64,000 nt of DNA, from NCBI GenBank assembly GCA_001025035.1, contig LCZK01000009.1, positions 186,001 to 250,000 on the forward strand, read 5' to 3'. Positions 60,188-64,000 of this stretch are shown here, piece by piece (within the stretch, counting starts at the first letter, position 1; every line of letters starts with the position of its first letter). The position numbers and the translations under genes were made by a program. The notes beneath the pieces were generated by a model. It was not told the DNA's origin. It saw only the letters and a program-made list of their open reading frames with translations, and did no database searches. This DNA is from Actinobacteria bacterium IMCC26207 (GTDB lineage Bacteria > Actinomycetota > Acidimicrobiia > Acidimicrobiales > Microtrichaceae).

Positions 60188-62557
60188 TTACTGCTCGGCT
60201 AGCAACGCTGCTATCTCGGCTACAGGGTTCGTCACAGCCTCGCCCGTGAGATCAACTTCTAACGCGCGAATTGTGCCAGTAAAGGCAAACGGTGGCTCGT
60301 ATGCAGAGGGATCAATGGTGTCGAACGCTGCATACCCACAACTCACTCCTGTCGTGGCAAAAAGATTCGGAACGGTATAGGGAAGCTCGCCAAATCCAAC
60401 CTGTTCGCCGTCAACAAACAGGCGAACCTCGGCAGGAGATCCGCGGCCTTCGAAGAAGTTCGGCCCACCGGTCGGCTTGAACTCCATGCGAACTTCATAC
60501 TCCCCCGATGGAAGCGGCTGATCACTCCTGACCGTGAAATTCCTCAGACCCAAATAGTTGTGTACATAGGTGAGGTGGCCCTCGGCAACAAATACGGCGT
60601 ATCCGCCGTGGCGGTTTCCATGCGAGATCAAGACTCCTTCGGCACCGCCCTCGGGAATGGATAGTTGCGCAACCACGGCATGCGCCCGGTTGTACACCCG
60701 AGGTGCACCCGTGAATGGCAGTGGGGCGCCGCCGGGGTTGAGCTTGACAACCTTTTGTGCCCCTCCAACCGCTGGCCGTCGGGCCGTCAGGCGTCCGATG
60801 TCTCCGGATGCGAGTGGCAGCACGTTGTACTTCTCTGCTTCTTCCCACCACAAAGCTCGCAGCTCGGCCAAACGTTCAGGGTGCTCTGCAGCAATGTTGC
60901 GGCACTCCGATGGATCGGCGACTAGGTCGTACAACTCCCAGTCCTCAGCCTCGAGTTTGTCAAGGATGGCCTCGGTTAGGAACGTGCCAAAGGGGTGGCC
61001 GCGCTCGGTGCCTTCGGCCAAACTCGGCCCGGGGTAAGGACAAACTGCCTTCCACCCCTCGTGATAGATCGACCGGTGACCGAACATCTCGAAATATTGC
61101 GTTCGGTGACGGTCCTCTGCATCGGCGTTGTCAAAGGTCGGGAGCAGGCTGACACCCTGCACCTGCGACTGCAAGACTCCGCGGATTTTCTCGGGCGCTT
61201 CAATCCCGATTGCTTCGAGCAGCGTAGGGACCATGTCAATCGCGTGCGCGTACTGATGACGCACTTCGCCGCGGGCAGAAATTCCAGCGGGCCAAGAGAT
61301 GATGCAAGGGTCCGTGATGCCACCCCTGTAGGTCTCTCGTTTCCAGCGGCGAAACGGCGTGTCCCCCGCCCAGGCCCATCCCCAGGCGTAGTGATTGAAG
61401 GTGTTCTCGCTACCCCACTCCTCAATCACTTCCAGATTGTCCTCAAGAGTCTGCGGGGCCAGATTAAAGAACATGCCCTCGTTGCGAGTGCCGTGCTCTC
61501 CGCCCTCGGCGCTAGCGCCGTTGTCCGACACTGCAATAACGAGCGTGTTCTCGGACTCGCCAGTTGCCTCGATGGCGTCAAGGACGCGTCCGATATGGAA
61601 GTCCGTCTGTGTGATGAACCCTGCGTACACCTCCATCTGCCGGGCGTACATGCGTTTTGCATCCTCGGTGAGGGAATCCCACGGTTCGACGTCTGGGTCG
61701 CGTTCGGACAGTTCCGTCCCCGGAGCCAAGAGCCCGAGTTCGCGCTGACGCTCAAAGACGATCTTGCGATACTCATCCCAGCCTGAATCGAAGGCACCTT
61801 TGTAGGGCTCAATCCATTGCGATTCGACTTGATGAGGAGCGTGACCGGTGCCCGTCGCAAACCACAAAAAGAATGGTTTGTCGGGTGCGCTCGAATGGGC
61901 ATCGGCAATGTATGAGATTGCGCGATCAGCCAAGTCCACGTTCAGGTGATACCCCTCGGCTGGGGTAGACGGCTGAGGCACGTAGTGGTTGTCGTGAACC
62001 AAGTCGGGGTGGAACTGATCAGTATCACCACCGAGGAATCCGTAGAAACCCTCAAACCCACGAGCTATCGGCCAGCGATTGAATGGCCCGGCGGGAGTCG
62101 TTTCTTGAGAGGGAGTCAGGTGCCACTTGCCCACCGCGAAGGTGTTGTAGCCCTGTTCCACAAGAACCTCAGAGATAAACCCGTGCTCAAAACCCATCGT
62201 GCCGTTCAGACCCGGATAGCCCATAGAGAGTTCGGTAATCGCGCCGAGCCCCAAGCTGTGATGGTTGCGGCCCGTCAGCAGGCATCCGCGAGTCGGCGAG
62301 CACAGCGCTGTGGTTTGAAAGTTGGAGTAGCGCAGGCCGTTCGCGGCGAGTCGATCCAGATTCGGAGTCTCACAAAGACCACCGAATGCAGAGAGTTGAC
62401 CGTACCCAACGTCGTCCAACACGATCATCACAACGTTGGGCGCACCAGCGGGCGGTTGCGGACGCCCTGGCCAGGCTGGGGTTGAAGTTTCTGCAGTGCG
62501 GCCGATTTTTCCTGGAAACGGTTCGCCGGCCGCGTAGGTCACAAATGGGTCAGCCAT
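60188..62557 (-). CDS. Arylsulfatase (type I, formylglycine-dependent)
   Basis: A 789-residue sulfatase. VVMIVLDDVGYGQLSAFGG provides the metal Asp pair, and ALCSPTRGCLLTGR has Cys86 in CxPxR, the site converted to formylglycine. GKWHLTPSQ and VSDNGASAEGGEHGT follow. The C-terminal 190 residues form an extra beta-rich domain (about 600-789), as in large actinobacterial AtsA-type enzymes. No signal peptide, so probably cytosolic. No formylglycine-generating enzyme gene is in the window. Confidence 0.94.
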   Translation of the reverse strand: MADPFVTYAAGEPFPGKIGRTAETSTPAWPGRPQPPAGAPNVVMIVLDDVGYGQLSAFGGLCETPNLDRLAANGLRYSNFQTTALCSPTRGCLLTGRNHHSLGLGAITELSMGYPGLNGTMGFEHGFISEVLVEQGYNTFAVGKWHLTPSQETTPAGPFNRWPIARGFEGFYGFLGGDTDQFHPDLVHDNHYVPQPSTPAEGYHLNVDLADRAISYIADAHSSAPDKPFFLWFATGTGHAPHQVESQWIEPYKGAFDSGWDEYRKIVFERQRELGLLAPGTELSERDPDVEPWDSLTEDAKRMYARQMEVYAGFITQTDFHIGRVLDAIEATGESENTLVIAVSDNGASAEGGEHGTRNEGMFFNLAPQTLEDNLEVIEEWGSENTFNHYAWGWAWAGDTPFRRWKRETYRGGITDPCIISWPAGISARGEVRHQYAHAIDMVPTLLEAIGIEAPEKIRGVLQSQVQGVSLLPTFDNADAEDRHRTQYFEMFGHRSIYHEGWKAVCPYPGPSLAEGTERGHPFGTFLTEAILDKLEAEDWELYDLVADPSECRNIAAEHPERLAELRALWWEEAEKYNVLPLASGDIGRLTARRPAVGGAQKVVKLNPGGAPLPFTGAPRVYNRAHAVVAQLSIPEGGAEGVLISHGNRHGGYAVFVAEGHLTYVHNYLGLRNFTVRSDQPLPSGEYEVRMEFKPTGGPNFFEGRGSPAEVRLFVDGEQVGFGELPYTVPNLFATTGVSCGYAAFDTIDPSAYEPPFAFTGTIRALEVDLTGEAVTNPVAEIAALLAEQ

Positions 62558-62724
62558 GCTTCGCTGCGATTCTGTTCATAGAAAGATTGTAGATGCATCC
62601 ACAGTGCTGAATTAATCCACATGCTAAATTTCGTCCACTCGGTTTTCGGCATTGTCCGGTCTGAGTTCTAGTGCGCAGATAGGTAAGGAATACCCGGAAT
62701 ATCTGACTATCAAAGGAACTCAAC

Positions 62725-62829
62725 ATGATTATTGCCATCGTTGCCATTGGAGCCGCGGTTCTCGCAATTGACGGAGCAGCCGTTGGGTGGGTCAAGAAGT
62801 CCCGCTCAGAAAAAGAAACAGAAGCCTAA
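62725..62829 (+). CDS. 34-residue single-pass membrane microprotein
   Basis: A tiny ORF with AAGGA eight bases before its ATG. One hydrophobic helix (MIIAIVAIGAAVLAIDGAAV) leads to a Trp and a basic, then charged tail (GWVKKSRSEKETEA). The pattern is that of a real single-pass membrane peptide with the tail in the cytosol. The stop is 62 bp before the heliorhodopsin ATG on the same strand, so the two are probably co-transcribed. No known family recognised. Confidence 0.6.
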   Translation: MIIAIVAIGAAVLAIDGAAVGWVKKSRSEKETEA

Positions 62830-62891
62830 AAAGGCCCTTCTATCTGCGGCTGATGCCCTTGAGTCTGGGTGGAGTGGACTAGACATGGCGC

Positions 62892-63713
62892 ATGAATCCC
62901 CAAGCAAGCTCCGCTGCAACCACCGGCACTGTCGCAAAACGCGACAAAGCCGCGAATGAAGTCTCGGTTCGCAAACTTCGCATCGGGAACATCGTTGTAG
63001 GGCTGATCTTCTTGGTGCAGGTCATCGCCATTCTGCTCCTTTCAAATGACTTCTCTATTCCTGTAGTTGCCACGTATCAGAACGGTCCCCCGGGAACTCC
63101 CGGCACTGGCGAAACCTTTACGATGTTTTCGGTTCGCTTTGGATGGGCGATTGCGTTTTTCTTGGTTCTTGCGGCAGCAGATCATCTACTGATGGCCACG
63201 CCGAAGATCAATGGCTGGTACGAGCGCCAACTTGATCAAGGTCGAAACACTGCTCGCTGGGTTGAGTACTCAATAAGTTCCTCCGTGATGATTGTGTTGA
63301 TCTGCCTGCTGACCGGCATCAACGACATCTATGCGCTCGTCGCAATCTTTGGTGTGAACGCCGCAATGATCTTGTTCGGCCTGCTCATGGAACGCATCAA
63401 CCCAGATCGAAGCTCGGTTGACTGGTGGCCGTTTATCTTCGGTTGCATAGCCGGAATCGTCCCGTGGATTGCAATCACCTTGGCCATTGTTGGTGCTCAG
63501 CAGAAGTACTCGGGGGTGCCCGGATTTGTCTTTGCCATCTTTATCTCACTGTTTATTTTGTTCAATTGCTTTGCCATCAACCAACTGTTGCAATACCGAA
63601 ACCGCGGACGCTTTATGAACTACCGGTTTGGCGAGTACGCATTCATCATTTTGAGTTTGATCGCCAAGAGTCTGTTGGCCTGGCAAGTCTTTAGTGGAGC
63701 CCTGTTCTCGTAA
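62892..63713 (+). CDS. Heliorhodopsin
   Basis: A 273-residue seven-helix retinal protein. Lys259 in SLIAKSLLAWQVFSG is the retinal Schiff-base Lys, and Glu125 in RWVEYSISSSVMIVLI is the counterion. The blocks FGVNAAMILFGLLMERI, FGCIAGIVPWIAI and VPGFVFAIFISLFI match heliorhodopsin 48C12 strongly from memory. Heliorhodopsins have an inside-out topology and a slow photocycle, and most do not pump ions; a sensory or regulatory role is proposed. His98 corresponds to His80 of 48C12, while His23 of 48C12 seems replaced by Phe40. No retinal-synthesis gene is adjacent; a carotenoid oxygenase lies 32 kb away. Confidence 0.96.
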   Translation: MNPQASSAATTGTVAKRDKAANEVSVRKLRIGNIVVGLIFLVQVIAILLLSNDFSIPVVATYQNGPPGTPGTGETFTMFSVRFGWAIAFFLVLAAADHLLMATPKINGWYERQLDQGRNTARWVEYSISSSVMIVLICLLTGINDIYALVAIFGVNAAMILFGLLMERINPDRSSVDWWPFIFGCIAGIVPWIAITLAIVGAQQKYSGVPGFVFAIFISLFILFNCFAINQLLQYRNRGRFMNYRFGEYAFIILSLIAKSLLAWQVFSGALFS

Positions 63714-63714
63714 C

Positions 63715-64000
63715 TCAGTTGCTCTGAGCGGACTCGCTCAGAATCATCTCGGCTACTCGCCTGCCAGAGAACAACGCTCCTTGAATTGAGGGCGTGTCCC
63801 TGTGATCCCCGCATACAAAAAGACCATCGCCAAGCGACACACTTCGCTTGGGTGCAAAGGGCGGGCTGCTATCCGGTTGAGCATGCTGAATCACGTTGGT
63901 ATGAACATGAGTCCACTGCTTTGCCTGCGCACCAAACCACACAGCCATCTGCCTGCGAACTGCTTGCAGTAGATCGTTTGGGTCGACTTCGGGTTTGCCC
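63715..64000 (-). CDS. FAD-dependent amine oxidase-like protein, C-terminal part
   Basis: The frame is open to the end of the window, so the 5' part lies outside. The 94 visible residues end with SLGDGLFVCGDHRDTPSIQG, then ALFSGRRVAEMIL, which is the C-terminal FAD-binding signature of flavin amine oxidases and phytoene-desaturase-like proteins (GD...GALxSGxxxA). The substrate is unknown. It converges on heliorhodopsin with 1 base between the stop codons. Confidence 0.75.
   Translation of the reverse strand, partial: GKPEVDPNDLLQAVRRQMAVWFGAQAKQWTHVHTNVIQHAQPDSSPPFAPKRSVSLGDGLFVCGDHRDTPSIQGALFSGRRVAEMILSESAQSN

Noticed and set aside
60995-61786. 263-residue open frame on the plus strand inside the arylsulfatase gene
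   Set aside because: It is antisense to conserved sulfatase sequence and its composition is what the reverse frame of a GC-rich gene gives.

Overview
This 64-kb window comes from a gene-dense actinobacterial chromosome of medium-high GC. The evidence is a WhiB regulator, an ECF sigma/RskA pair, an F420-type (DDN-like) nitroreductase, a mycobacterial-style class III cyclase, a GlnR-like box upstream of amt, and a heliorhodopsin. Finer taxonomy cannot be decided from the window. Genes lie close together: no gap exceeds about 220 bases, several same-strand genes overlap by 4-8 bases, and four convergent pairs overlap at their 3' ends. I see no rRNA, tRNA, CRISPR array, phage, integrase or transposase.

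Layout. 1-13 kb: the end of a sphingosine-phosphate-lyase-like gene, pirin, an RlmI-type methyltransferase, a TetR regulator divergent from a fatty-acid desaturase across a phased operator array, an SDR, two divergent AI-2E-family permeases, and an ECF sigma/anti-sigma pair followed by a class III cyclase. 13-18 kb: an AlkB-like oxygenase divergent from an amidohydrolase/nitroreductase/SDR operon. 18-25 kb: a molybdenum-cofactor operon (MOSC, moaA, a moaD-mogA fusion, moaE), an aldonolactone oxidase, a D-cysteine-desulfhydrase-like enzyme, purT and xthA. 25-34 kb: a cupin/amidohydrolase/MarR operon, a small secreted protein, DinB and carotenoid oxygenase, WhiB, a sarcosine-oxidase-like flavoenzyme and an old-yellow-enzyme-like reductase.

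34-51 kb is central and energy metabolism: a degenerate OmpR-type regulator with amt, NDH-2, a ZIP transporter, an HPPD-like VOC enzyme, an FMN glutamate-synthase-like protein, malic enzyme, galactose mutarotase, and cydABDC followed by a P450. 51-64 kb holds exported proteins: a DUF1800/DUF1501 pair, two alpha/beta hydrolases, a Tat-exported DyP peroxidase with a repeat tail, and a large arylsulfatase. A 34-residue membrane microprotein, a heliorhodopsin and the end of a convergent flavoprotein gene follow.

The best-supported unusual items are five. (i) Four 14-bp palindromes at exact 15-bp spacing lie between the tetR gene and the desaturase. (ii) A four-half-site GlnR-like box at exact 11-bp spacing lies upstream of amt. 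(iii) A MoaD-MogA fusion buries the MoaD Gly-Gly. (iv) A chain of overlapping mini-ORFs made of tandem repeats leads into the MOSC gene. (v) Short tandem duplications, often 15 bp, recur throughout. The heliorhodopsin locus with its upstream microprotein is the most attractive candidate for an undescribed partnership.
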